Assembly: GCA_030411725.1 (NCBI GenBank)
Contig: MU839854.1
Span: forward strand, 63,670 to 127,669
Reading direction: 5' to 3'
DNA: 64,000 nt
Source: Echria macrotheca
Lineage: Eukaryota > Ascomycota > Sordariomycetes > Sordariales > Schizotheciaceae
Shown: piece after piece, positions 12,627 to 23,369 of the stretch
Layout: every line of letters begins with the position of its first letter
How positions within the stretch are numbered: position 1 is the first letter of the stretch
The notes under the pieces: generated by a model
Seen by the model: the letters and a program-made list of their open reading frames with translations, nothing else
The model's database searches: none
Told to the model about the DNA's origin: nothing
Position numbers and translations under genes: made by a program

Positions 12627-13724
12627 TATATTATTATAACTTATAAACCAGATATATAATTATAAGCTTTATTATAGGCTTTAAAACTATTTTGAAAAGC
12701 TAGTACTATTATAGTAAAAAGTTCAGTTTTATATAAAAAGTACCTAAAAAAACTTTTTTATAAAAAGTAAAGTTGGAAAAAAATATATTAAATAATTTGA
12801 ATAATTTAAAATTTAAAATAGTACTTTTGAATGTAGTTTAGTAATCTAAACTAATAATTTAGTAGTCTAAACTATTAGTTTAAATACTTTAATTGTTACT
12901 CGGACTACTAGTCCAGTAGTTTAGCTACCCCCTAAGCTAATTGTCCGGGTAGTTTAGTTATAATTCTAACTATTAAACTATAATAGTCCGGGTTATTAGA
13001 TTAATAACTGAGAATTAATATCTCAACCCTGATTTTACTTCTACCTTATATTTTTTAAGCCCGGCCTCGAGAATTCTCTAACTTATACTCATATCTTACG
13101 CGTAAGCTAGCAGGTTAATAATATCAGCAAACTCCATTACTACCTACACATTTAAAATCTATATCAGCGTTCTGTATAGGAGGATTAACTAAATAAACTA
13201 TAGTAATTAATAATTTAAATGGTAGTTTGGCTTATAAATATATTTGTAGAAGGGGTACAATTTGCAATTTAAGAAAATATTACTCGTTTAGTTTAATAAA
13301 GTAAAAGATAATAGGAATATATAAATTCTTGTATTACTACTTATTTATCTATTCTTTTGTCTTTTTATTAACGTACGTATTAGATTTATAAAAAGCAGTT
13401 GAAAGTCGATAGTAGTATTTTAAGCTAATTGCAACTTATTGCACATGCAGATTTTAGATCGTATTTTAAAAATACAACTCAAGGAACAATATAAAAGTAA
13501 CTTATAGGTAGAGTAAATAACATAGGTTTATAGGCTAATATACGTAATAACTACGCAGTAATATAACCACCGGAACCCGCTAGAACCGACTAAAAACAAT
13601 CAATCTACCAACTTCAGCAATACCAAGCTGCATATAATATATGCAACCCCTGATATCAGTTCACCGAGCTGTTTTATAAGGAATATTAACAGGCCTATTA
13701 TATAAAGTTAAATTAAGGGGGTAT

Positions 13725-13800
13725 ATTATTATTATTATTTGTCTTAAAGCGTAGGAAGCCGAAGGCTCCCACCCGTAAGAGGTAGGCGGTCCCTCTTCTG
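13725..13800 (-). mobile_element. 3'-end fragment of the same retroelement, inverted
   Basis: Read on the minus strand it runs GGGACCGCCTACCTCTTAC, a short spacer, CTTTAAGACAAA, then a TAATAATAATAAT tail. A simple-sequence tail after a conserved 3' end is typical of fungal non-LTR elements. Similarity to the 12,258-12,626 copy stops abruptly at the CCTCTTC at 13,790-13,796. Confidence 0.55.
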
Positions 13801-14690
13801 AAGAGGTGTATGAACGGGTATTGTATATTTAGGCTAGCGCCAAATGAATTAGCAGCGCCGCTCCCGAAGATAAGGGATAAAAGGACCGCCTGGCCGGAAG
13901 CTATAGATTCAAGCCATTTTGATCAGAACGGAATCAATCTATTTGGGGCCTTTGAACGTGTGTTTGTGTTTTCCATTATCCTCGATCAGTTTCGATTACA
14001 GTGCCTGGCAACCGTTGACAGGTTGTTAGGGAATTGGAAGCGACAAGAATGCGCTGCACAGGGCTGTACGACAGCACTGCTGAAGGAAGCGGATGGCTCT
14101 CACTGTGATCTTTGCGAACAGCAGGAAGATATGATAACAGATGCTTAGTATTGAAGCTATCTACAACTTAGAGGAGTGTGCCTGTTATAGGCTATCGTAG
14201 CTATTAAAACCTGACAAAGAAGAGTGAAGATAAACGACAGGGGAGTGGACCCCTGGGGCTGTCATTGCTCCAGTGGGTTGGTTCCCCCTGAGGGTGTGGA
14301 TTCCTCAGTGGATTCCAGCTCTTAAACCCTGAGTCAGGGGTTGTGGGTCCCCGGGAAGGTCCGGCTGTAGTTGGACTTCAGTAGGTCCCCGGAAGGACCC
14401 TATTACAGTGGAAGCACCAATGCCACAAGTCACAGATGTCTGCACTTCAACAACTATTCTTAGCTATAAAAAGAAAACGCTTTTTCGGCGCACTACCCTT
14501 TCTCTTACACGTACTGCCCCCTTGTATTTCCAGCTATTATCCAAAACCCTACTGTTCTCATTAAAAAAAAAAAAAACCATTGTTCCAATTTCTATTTGGA
14601 CTCCAACGATAACATTCACACCCACTGCATCTATCTTTTAACCTCAGTATTCGATACCGAACCTGACACATAACCCGCGGGATGCAGGCT
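13801..14690. other. Gene-free stretch with short repeated GC-rich motifs
   Basis: An unrecognised 112-codon open frame (13,810-14,148) has no family signal. The part 14,230-14,405 is oddly structured: GGTCCCCGGGAAGG and GGTCCCCGGAAGG lie 40 bp apart, and CCCTGAG/CTCAGGG pairs recur, as in the end of a small transposon or LTR. No terminal repeats could be defined. Confidence 0.3.
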
Positions 14691-14693
14691 GGG

Positions 14694-16730
14694 TTAGCGT
14701 GATATAGACTCACTCCATAAGGACGCCGCGGCGGTGGAAGTGCTGGTCAGATCTGCCATTGCCCTGGCGGCTTGGCTGAGACGCCCAGGACTGGAGTCGG
14801 TGCTTCCCAATGATGCGTAATGCGAGTCGGCATCCAGCGGGGCGTTGGAGGGCTTGCCTTTGAGAGAACTGAGACAACCGATCCCGGTGCATTTGACCCA
14901 CCGGCGCTGGGTTTGGTCACTGCTCTCAATGCCTCTGCTCACTCTTCTACTGTTCTGGAGAGGTCGTCGGCTGGTTGGCGTAGCTGGGGCTCCGAGAAGA
15001 CGCTGGCAATCTTGAGCGAGGCGTTTAGGGCGACGAGATCGAGCGTGATGTTGATCCTATTACTGATCGAGCCCTGGAGAACTTGACGGAGGGGGACGGT
15101 GATGTTTTGTGTGAGACTGAGTCTATAAGTGCTTTCACTTTTTCTCTCTTGGTCCCAGGCCAGCTGGAAAGGATTCTATGGGCCTAGGACCACCAATCTA
15201 GGATCTTATCATCGGGCTTCGGACTAAAATTTCCTTGCGCCAGTAGGTAGCTAGAGCTTTCTCGATCCCGCTCAGTCTGAAGAAGTCTGCCACGACGTGT
15301 TCGTGCCACTTAGCCAAGGTGGTTTTGAGGATGTCCTCGGGTTCACCGAGAATTGCGGCTCCCCGCCCAACATGTCTGCTGAGCGTGCCGAAGCTGACGC
15401 CGTATGCCATCTGTGTCACTACAAGTGCGTAGGTCCATGCTCCACCGTCTCCCGGAATATCGGCATGACTGTATGAGTACTTCTCTGAGTGAGTTTCTGC
15501 GACATGGCGTTTCGTTTTACCCTAGCCGTGGTGGTGCTGGTGGGTCCGGTGATGGTGACGGTGCCGATACCGCTGGAGCCAGTGGCAGTGTTGCTGTCGA
15601 TGCCGGTCTCGAACATGTGGCCTAAGACGCCGGGTGAGAGGGTGAATGGAATCTGTGAGTCTACCGTACTTGCGCCCTGGGCGCAAAAGGCTAGCGCCCG
15701 ACGCCGATGGTGCTGAGGGCATACACAAGCCGAGAGCCTTTGTAGGTTGGGTAGAACCGGGCCACGGCCACGGTGATGACTGTGATGTAGGCGAAAACGT
15801 GTCTTATGTTGTCGCAGACTCCTCTGCATCCTCTTACGCGGCCTTCGCCCGTCAGTGTGTCGATGACCTGAAGGTGCATCTGCTGTATGTCTGCCTCACG
15901 ACTGCGGTACTCAGCATATTCCGTACCCGAGCGATGCAGAAGGGCGCCGGTTCCTGCTCCCACCAACCGTCCCGGTGGTCAAGAGCGCGTAGCTGGGGGT
16001 ACGCCTCGGAATGCTGCGCATGGCGTAGTCGGTATCTCTGACGAATATGACTTGGAAGCTGCTGGGCGGATCCTGTTTCCCTTCTGAATAAATCTTCTAA
16101 CGTGGGAGCCGTCTGCGCTCGGTCATCGGCGGATGCCTATGAGCCCCTTCCCCCCCGTTGGCTATATCATTGGCAGACACGCCGGCGATGAATGCGAAGA
16201 CCTTGGACAATGGTTGATTCCATACTGAACGTCCCAGTGCTCGGTCAAGACTGCCTCGAGACGGCGAAAACGTTCCATGACGCGTTGAAGAACTGGCCGT
16301 CGCCCCAAGGAAGTCCCAGTGTTGCAAGCACGGCAACACCCAAAGTACAAGAGATAAAGCCTATCATCGTCGGAATCTGCCTTCGTACACGATTGCCAAT
16401 TCTCGCAAGGGATAGGCCGGTGACCTGAGCGAAACTCTCGCCAGTAGAACGAACCGGCATTTATGATTAACGCAAAGAAGGAGAACATGTGACGAAATGG
16501 GCGAAGTTCCAATAGAGCGGAAAGGGGAGCGGTGCGGTACATAGCCGCAGGGTCTTCTCACAATGGGAATTTCCAAGAAAGTGCAGCTGCCATAGGAACA
16601 AAGGAACGTTACCGCATATATTCAGGGGGAGAAACTTGGGGTTGGGTGCTCCATTGGCACTTGGAGAGAAGAGGTTTGCAAAAAAAGGAGCTGGAGACGG
16701 CGAGACTGGCTGCCACCAGTTCAACTCTTC
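14694..16730 (-). pseudogene. Degraded gene remnant(s), unrecognised, minus strand
   Basis: Several short minus-strand frames follow one another with protein-like composition but in different frames: around 16,245-16,460 (hydrophobic, with PTMIGFISCTLGVAVLATLG and then LPWGDGQFF), 16,160-16,260 (TEHWDVQYG), 15,691-15,966, 15,419-15,680 (IPFTLSPGVLGHMFETG) and 15,198-15,419 (MAYGVSFGTLSRHVGRG). The order suggests one multi-exon membrane protein gene broken by frameshifts, or two neighbours. I do not recognise the family. No continuous splice model works, so it is called a remnant. Confidence 0.35.
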
Positions 16731-16849
16731 CTGAGAAACTGTAGAGAGAGTTCATCCTTTCTTGTTTTACGCAAACCCACCTTAGCCAATTCTCTTTTTG
16801 CAACCAATCCACTACAACAACATCTCTATTGCTCACCAGTCTTGTTACA

Positions 16850-17640
16850 ATGGCGGTTTGTCCTCAGCTAGCCGCCGTGATCCCCGGCGGCGCCATCGCC
16901 ATATCTGCGCTCAAGGTTGCGACCTTATTTAACGGACCTTACTCGACGGGCCCTGTCGCGTAGGTCGACAACTCAATGAAGGCTGGCAAGATCTGGAACC
17001 ATAAGAGAGCCGTTGGGTTTACGCCGTGGCTGGTGAGGTGCTGATCGGCACTCAGTTTCACGGGCGTTGTTTACACCAGAGCAAGTGTTGCGTACCGGCT
17101 TTTGGGCTGTCGCGTCCAGACGGTCCCCAATGATGAAGATTTGGGCCCACAGAATCTGGCCGTGCCAGAGACTCGGTAACTTACAGCGCCGTCTGATTCC
17201 TGGCCCCCGCGCTGAACCCCCTACGTATGTTTGAGCATCTCGGCCCCCGACACCACCCGGCACCCCGTTTTCTCGCCTGGGGCGTGCGCGTCGCCTACTG
17301 GAGCATCCCACACGGCTGCCATCCACGGAGCCTATCTCCAGCAATTGCAGCCCAACAAACGTCGTCTCGCCGATGCCCACCGCGCTGAGCCCTGGGTCAG
17401 CCGGCGTTCGATCTCGGCCTCCTGAATCTCGTCACCGAGTGCCTTCTCGATGACACAGCTCGCTACGAGTACGTCACCGTCTTCCTCCCCGCTCTGGCCG
17501 AACCCTCCCTCAGTGTCAATGTCGACAACGCAGTTGGAAGACGGGATGCAACTAATGCTATTTACGCAGGATGTTTTGCATGGGGTGCTGCAAGGAGAAG
17601 CGGGTGAGTGGACTGAAGGATTACGTAACTCGGGTTGATT
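16850..17640 (+). pseudogene. Unrecognised gene remnant, plus strand
   Basis: A 37-codon frame starts at ATG 16,850 and ends at a TAG near 16,963. About 440 bp further on, a frame from 17,407 gives LLNLVTECLLDD followed by EYVTVFLPALAEPS and a GCFAWGAARR segment to a stop near 17,638. Third-position GC and the conserved-looking peptide argue for former coding DNA. No splice sites join the pieces cleanly. Function unknown. Confidence 0.3.
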
Positions 17641-19100
17641 AGTTGTGTTAGGGTAGAGATGGTGCTCCGTAGGGAGAGGTTTTTTATAGTAGCGGTTATA
17701 CAGCTTTTAGGCTTCGATAAGATGGTGATTGAACTTGGTATTATACCATTGGAAGCTACCTAGATTTTCAACAGTAACCGAGCCTACCTCGCCAAAGCCT
17801 CCCCGCTCAGTTAATGCAACATTGCTGAGGTGGTTGAAAGAATATATTACAACGAGGTGTACTCTAGCGTGTAGATCAATGTCTACCCCAGATTTATATG
17901 TAACGTCTTCTGGCAAGCGTAGGTTAGGCTTTACGCAGCCATGGTGCGGCGGCTAGATGTAGGTGTGGATAAGAACCTTCTCTAAGTTTGTATCTTGGAC
18001 GCTATAATAAGTGGTTAGGGAGGTTTCAACTTCGCATCTCTAGATGCCGGCTTCCGAGCAATGGTAGAGGGGAAGAATATGTTGCCCAAATGTATCCTGA
18101 AATACATGCATGCAAGGACGCAAGCGGGTTAATAAAGAGAATATGAAGTTAGGACCATTTACTATCATAGCCGGTCTTCGCCGGCACAAGCCCAGAACCA
18201 GATAGCGCTTCCCGGTTCTCAACCTGTCCAGCCAGCTTGATCCTAGTCTCAACCTGGAAAGTCGCCCATCAAGATAGTACGTCTGTTTAGCCCTAACTCA
18301 ATGATTGGAGCTGACCTTAACTAGGTAGCAAAGGCCACCCGTGATCTGGCTGTTTTGTACAAGCTGTGCATGGGCAGAACCGGATGCGCGGCGGGTGAAT
18401 GGAAGCGCAGTTGGCATCTCAGTTGCGGGCAACTAAATGGCACCGGGGAGGGGTTTCGACCCGTATTATCCTACTTTCTCTGTGGAAGTCTGATAATAAC
18501 CCATCTCATATATATGACCAATCTATCAGCAGGAAACTAGTTTAAAATAGTTAGAAAAGCCGATATTTCAAGGTATTAGAGTTTGATGCGAGCCCCATCC
18601 AAGTATACAGAGGCTGAGCTTGTTGAGGATTAGAATCATCCAACCTGGCGTTCGAGCAGGGCAAACTAGTTGCGGTCCGGTTTGAGAGCAGCGAACCACC
18701 GTATCGATGATGGACCGTGGTATCAACGAAAGTCATATTGCCTTTTGGCTGTGTGAATAACTCTACTTTCACTTACCTGGTGCTTGGATGCTAAGGTATT
18801 TTACCGCTGCAAAGCTAGCGCCTACCGCAGCATTACTGCAACTAACAACAGCGAAAGTCGCATTGCAAATGCAGATAGCCTCCACTATTTGGTAGACGTT
18901 TATGCTGCTAGAGGTACCTTAAAGAGATTGTACAGGTTTATAGCCCCTAAAACGCGTCGCAACCGCATAAAAAATTATCAAAAAACTACAAACTACTCGC
19001 TCTATACGCTTAACAATAAAAGATAAAATGCTTAAGCGTTCTCACATGTACTTGGACGCCTTTAACGTTGGAGTCTGTCCACTGAGCGGGCTACGATAAG
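17641..19100. other. Gene-poor stretch
   Basis: Only short open frames in all phases. The longest, 18,784-19,026 (80 codons), has no recognisable motif and runs into AT-rich sequence. No repeats beyond low complexity were noticed. Confidence 0.3.
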
Positions 19101-19104
19101 TACG

Positions 19105-19175
19105 TTGGTTAACCAACGCGTGGCGAGGATGGCCACATTGGTTAACTAAAGCGGGATTGCTATATTGGTTAACTC
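19105..19175. repeat. TTGGTTAAC array, left
   Basis: Three units spaced about 26-30 bp apart: TTGGTTAACCAA near 19,109, TTGGTTAACT near 19,139 and TTGGTTAACT near 19,165. They resemble subterminal transposase-binding repeats. A matching array lies at 21,990-22,070. Confidence 0.6.
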
Positions 19176-21989
19176 CGTACATACCAAGTTCACAGTCTCT
19201 AAATGCCCGGACGGAAAACTAAGTATACACTTTCAGATCTAGGCGGTAGTACGGCAAGCACTCTGCTTTAGAGTACAGGATTTCCCATTTATCGATAAAA
19301 GCGAAGAGCCCAGTGCGCACCTTTGACAGCTGAGATGCTAAGTTGTCATTTATTTCGGCCCCCTTTCCTGCTGGCTTATGCTTAATTTGGCTGATGGGTT
19401 AGTACTTGATTTGCACTGCGACGACTAGGCGAGATATTGGCCTTTGAGAGATAGCGGTCCGTTTTGCTAACGTGTAAATACGACTAAAGGTAAAGCTGTT
19501 CTACTGCTTGGCTGAATTTGCGGCCCCGGAGCGTTTGGCGTTCTTTGCGTCCTCGGGATTAATACTTGGGAGATAAAGCCTGTTGCTATGGGAATCCCAC
19601 GAACCCGGAGATGGCTGAAGGCTATCTGATTTTGGAAATGGCCCGAAACCGCCGATCGCTAAGCTGTCCTCGGCGGGTACTGGACGGTATTGTCATAGTG
19701 CTTTATGCCGTTAGTGGTATAGTTAGATAGCGCCTAGACCTCAGTTTATCTAAACTGAGATTGATAGGGTCGCTTTTGAAGAGCACTTAGAATTTGCCTA
19801 TGGCCGGACTAAGGGGAATAGAACGTGTTATTGAAAAAGGTGGGTAGGGGGAGGAGATACCAGTTCTTCCGTGAGAGCACCATGGCTATAGATATCTCTT
19901 GTTTACTTTGTATATCCCCTAAGTTTTCCAGCCGCTTCCCTGTAAGTTGAATTTGGAGCAGATGGCTACTAGCCGGGCTGATAATGATTCGCGCCTCGAC
20001 TAGAAGACGCCGTACTGCAGACAATGTAAAACTGGATCGACTTCCCATATGATTCAAGTCCCATGGAGCAGCATCAACATGTAATGACGCGAGGCTCTAA
20101 CCTTGGGCTTGATATTAGCTTCTGGGTTTCGTTTAATCTTTAAATAAAGTGGAAATAGTTAATAGATAGTTTTTTACGTAACGTTGTTAAAAATCGGGGG
20201 TAATAACTTGGTAGCTAGCGGAGAGAGTAAAAACTAGAGCACCCCGTAAGGATAGATTTACTCGTTAAGAAAGAGAGCAGTATAGTAGCTAGGGAGGCAT
20301 AGTACTGTTAGGGGCTGGTTAGGGGTAGGTATGAAAAGCAGTTGTGGGTAGGGTATAAGTATATGACTTAAATTACCTTACGTATTAGTAGCCTTTTTTA
20401 ACGGTTAGTAATGAAGTAGAATTGAGGGCCTTTAGCTAGCTTTAACCTTTTGGTGGTAATGCTTACGAAGCCCTTTTAGTGCTAAATATTAACGGCTATG
20501 CGCTCGTTATTATGCATTTAACTTCGCCGGTGATTCGGTCCACAAAGTTCCTATTATGTTTATATAGGTTATTTTCAGGGCGGATTGCTTAATAATGCGG
20601 TGCTTTAAGAGTAGATGGCTAGAAAAGTAACCGTTGAAGCTAGATACTAGGTACTTTTTTGTATCTTTACCTTTACTAAGCGGTGAAATTAAGCTTGAAA
20701 CATGCATAAAGGAGGCCCTGCTAAACGGATGTGAGTGTAAATTCGTAAAAGGGCTAAGAGTTCCAGCCCGGTAAAATTCAGGACAGTTTTGTGGATTTGT
20801 TGGGTTCTTCAAGTAACGTTACAATAATATTATAATATGGATTAGTTGAAAGAAGGCGTTTGGCGATTTTTGCTTGCGTCGAACTGCAGGGCGCTCTTTT
20901 TATTGCGTACCTGGATCCTCCTCTGTCTCTAGAAATTTTTACCTTAATATTTACCTTACTAGCTAGATTAGCGGGCTTAGTATATATTTTTAAACACTAT
21001 ACGGCGTTTAGTTTATTAACCCTTTACATTATAATATTAAATGTGGGTGGTAACGTTAAGCGCCTAGGCTTATAGCGGTTTTTTGCCGTGTGATTTTCCG
21101 TTACTGTAACGTTATTTAGGTAGATGTTTTTTCTAATGATCATCGAATAGCTTATGTTTTCTTGGCGGGACTGAAGTAAGTCTGCGATGTAATTTGTTTG
21201 TTGGACCTAAACCCCGAGGTTTTAAATTAGAGTGGAGGTTTAATCTATTAACTAAATTGATTTACCGTTAAGTACTTATATGTTAGCGGTTTTCTTCCGT
21301 GTGATTTACTTTTATTGTGGGAATAATAGCTACCTGTATATATATATAAGGATTACTTTCCGTAAATAATATATATATATGCCCGGAAACAGCAAGTAAA
21401 CTGTAGAGCTTAGCTAGATTAACGGACTATGTAATTCGCATAAAGCAAAAACCTTTCCCTTTATAATTGCCGTCGAATAAATTATTACGCTTATTTGGTT
21501 AGTTTGAGTATGGTAAGGGCAGGTGATGTTATGATGTATATGTTTTAAACTAAAGTAGTAAAGCTGTCGTAATTTTTTATTCTTATACCACATTTAGTAT
21601 TAACTCTAAGTCTCCGCAACGAGAAAACCCGACTAGGGACGGAGAGGCTATTTAATTAATAGCAATATTTCGCCCGAGTAAAAAGTATAAATATCTTTGC
21701 TATTAAAAATGTAATAAAAGTTTAGATTTAGGAGTTAACTATTACGACACTTTAACTTTAGATTTGTAACGTGGTGGGGATTATAATATTTTTACGTAGA
21801 GATTTATCTTACGCTGCGACTCCCTGTCCCTATCCATTCCCGTATAAGGCGGCTTTGTAAATGGCTACGGTAATTAATTTACTGCGTATTTATAGGGTTG
21901 AAATTGTCAAGGTTTACGAAGGTACAAGCATATAATTAATAGGAGAGGTCCCATAAATGATGTCGTGTCTCCATTCTTGTGGTTAGCCA

Positions 21990-22070
21990 GACGTTGGTTA
22001 ACTACAGCGTATTGGTTAACCAAAACATAATGGTCAACTAAGCCGCATTGGTTGACCACATGGCATTGAC
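21990..22070. repeat. TTGGTTAAC array, right
   Basis: GTGGTTAGCC, TTGGTTAACT, TTGGTTAACC, TGGTCAACT and TTGGTTGACC follow each other at about 18-22 bp spacing. This is a longer version of the array at 19,105-19,175. Confidence 0.6.
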
Positions 22071-22826
22071 TTATTCATGTGGTAACTACACTTATAACCG
22101 ATACCGAACTTAAAAATAGAGCAGAAGAAGTCTGTACCTTATAATTTGCGGGAACTGAGCATTTTTGGCAAAGCTAATAGAGATGGATGCTTGTTGGATT
22201 TGTCCCCGAGGTATTTACTTACGACTGCGAAAGTTGGATTTATCTCTCTTCCCTTATCAAGTGAGATAATCTCCTTCCGCCCTAATAGCACATAGGTAGG
22301 TTATGCTTATTCCACTATAATCCTAACAAACATATAGATTACGCTAGACGCTGTGCCTAATTATTCGGCGATGGCCAATCCTTCGTAATTCCGGCTGTTA
22401 CGGCCCTACGCACCCGGTGCAGGGTTGAGATGACGAGCTATATAGAACGCTGGAATTAATTGAGTCGTTGGTGGCCTAGTAGTTTGCAGCGCTGCTGCTA
22501 GTGCCGTGACACCGGCTGCGTGCGCGGATAGGATAAATGATGAAGGAGTAATGTGTCTTTCCTCTGACAGGCGTGATATTCCCAAGCCTTCGGACCCTGC
22601 GTATCTCGACCACAATATATCTCCAGTTCCGCCATCCGTAGAGCCCTCTGTTTTTACCGTCGTCAGCAGGCATCCCACCTTTATCATACCCGTTTTAGAA
22701 AGGAAGTGCTATTTTCCCTGAGAGGGTTTGAGGTTGAAGTATCGCTCCATTGTGGCCATACCGGGAGACCTAGTGTACATGTAGTATAGTATAGTGTAGT
22801 GTAGTGAAAAGATTATATAACAGTCT
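22071..22826. other. Gene-poor stretch
   Basis: Overlapping frames at 22,406-22,721 on both strands have coding-like composition, but neither has a recognisable domain or splice signals. The sequence TAGTATAGTATAGTGTAGTG near 22,783 is a short degenerate tandem repeat upstream of nothing obvious. Confidence 0.25.
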
Positions 22827-23369
22827 CTACTGTGCCATCCCAGATGCCCAAGCGCCTAGGCCGTCAAGTTTCCGCCGTCCCAGACGCAGAAACCGATGCA
22901 GTCGGCACCGACCTTGCTGGAATCGCAGCCGTAGTCGGAACAAATCGTAGCATCGAGTCCCGGCAGAGCAGCGCTTGCCAGCGATGCCGCCGCACGTCAC
23001 AATATCTTTCGGGCCGAAGCAGATGCCCCCGAAGTCAGGACCGCTGTTCTGGGGTTCACAGTTGTCGCGGAGATCGTCGTAGCAATTTTGTTCAGGGTCC
23101 TTGCACTGAATGCCCGCGATGCCTCCGCGAAAGACGTAACTCGGCGTGGGGACAGCAGGTGTAGTGGTCTTTGTGATGACGGCGGTGGCACCAATAAGAG
23201 TTAAAAAGAGAGCCGAGGCAAGCATCAATCTTGCGTTACCACGATCCTTCCTTGCTATGACCGAAATAAACTTTAGAAGAAGTCGCTTCGATGAAGCAAA
23301 TATTTCAAGAGTTGACTTGCAAAATGAGTGAATTGCGGAGAGTGGGCTTAGGAAAGAAGGAAAAGCCAA
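22827..23369 (-). pseudogene. Cysteine-repeat protein with membrane segment, second repeat frameshifted
   Basis: The 180-codon frame has a basic N-terminus, a hydrophobic segment (ALFLTLIGATAVI, about residues 50-65), a short TTTPAVPTP linker, then two copies of a fungal extracellular Cys motif. Copy one is FRGGIAGIQC...CYDD...DNC...GGIC. Copy two starts CGGIAGKRCSAGTRCYD, then breaks. Reading one base out of register from about 22,950 restores the expected end (ADCIGFCVWDGG and a stop near 22,858), so a single-base indel has replaced the last repeat with a basic tail. This CGGIAG repeat occurs in many small fungal surface or secreted proteins of unknown role. It is probably a type II or signal-anchored protein before mutation; the broken product may still be made. 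Confidence 0.5.

Larger units (their letters stand above)
10060..13031 (+). mobile_element. Second hAT copy, internally deleted
   Basis: The left arm (about 10,140-10,960) is a direct homologue of the left arm of the first hAT element (compare 10,250-10,460 with 1,640-1,870) and is inverted at about 11,700-12,820. The right end, TCTCAACCCTG at 13,021-13,031, follows a mutated AGTAGTCCGG array. Between the arms only a short transposase tail and a nested element end (ATCCCAACCCTG near 11,205) remain. The exact left terminus is not readable. Confidence 0.55.
1..13735. repeat. RIP-mutated AT-rich transposon block
   Basis: The whole block is strikingly rich in A, T and TA dinucleotides, and nearly every stretch matches another stretch in the block, often inverted, with differences that are mostly C/T or G/A. 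This is the expected footprint of RIP in filamentous ascomycetes. Reading frames are densely stopped. Base composition changes sharply near 13,735. A short unmutated island at 12,258-12,626 breaks the block. There are no live genes here; what can be read are transposon ends and transposase relics. Confidence 0.9.
19105..22070. mobile_element. Candidate ~3 kb DNA transposon remnant
   Basis: The interval is bounded by TTGGTTAAC arrays at both ends and becomes AT-rich inside (20,100-21,900). The interior open frames (minus 19,809-20,057 and 20,510-20,812; plus 20,860-21,075) show no transposase motif. Perfect terminal inverted repeats could not be established, so the superfamily is unknown. A third array at 29,815-29,895 shows the repeat is dispersed. 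Confidence 0.35.

Noticed and set aside
13810..14148. 112-codon open frame
   Set aside because: No recognisable motif, no introns or neighbours to support it, and it sits next to retroelement debris.
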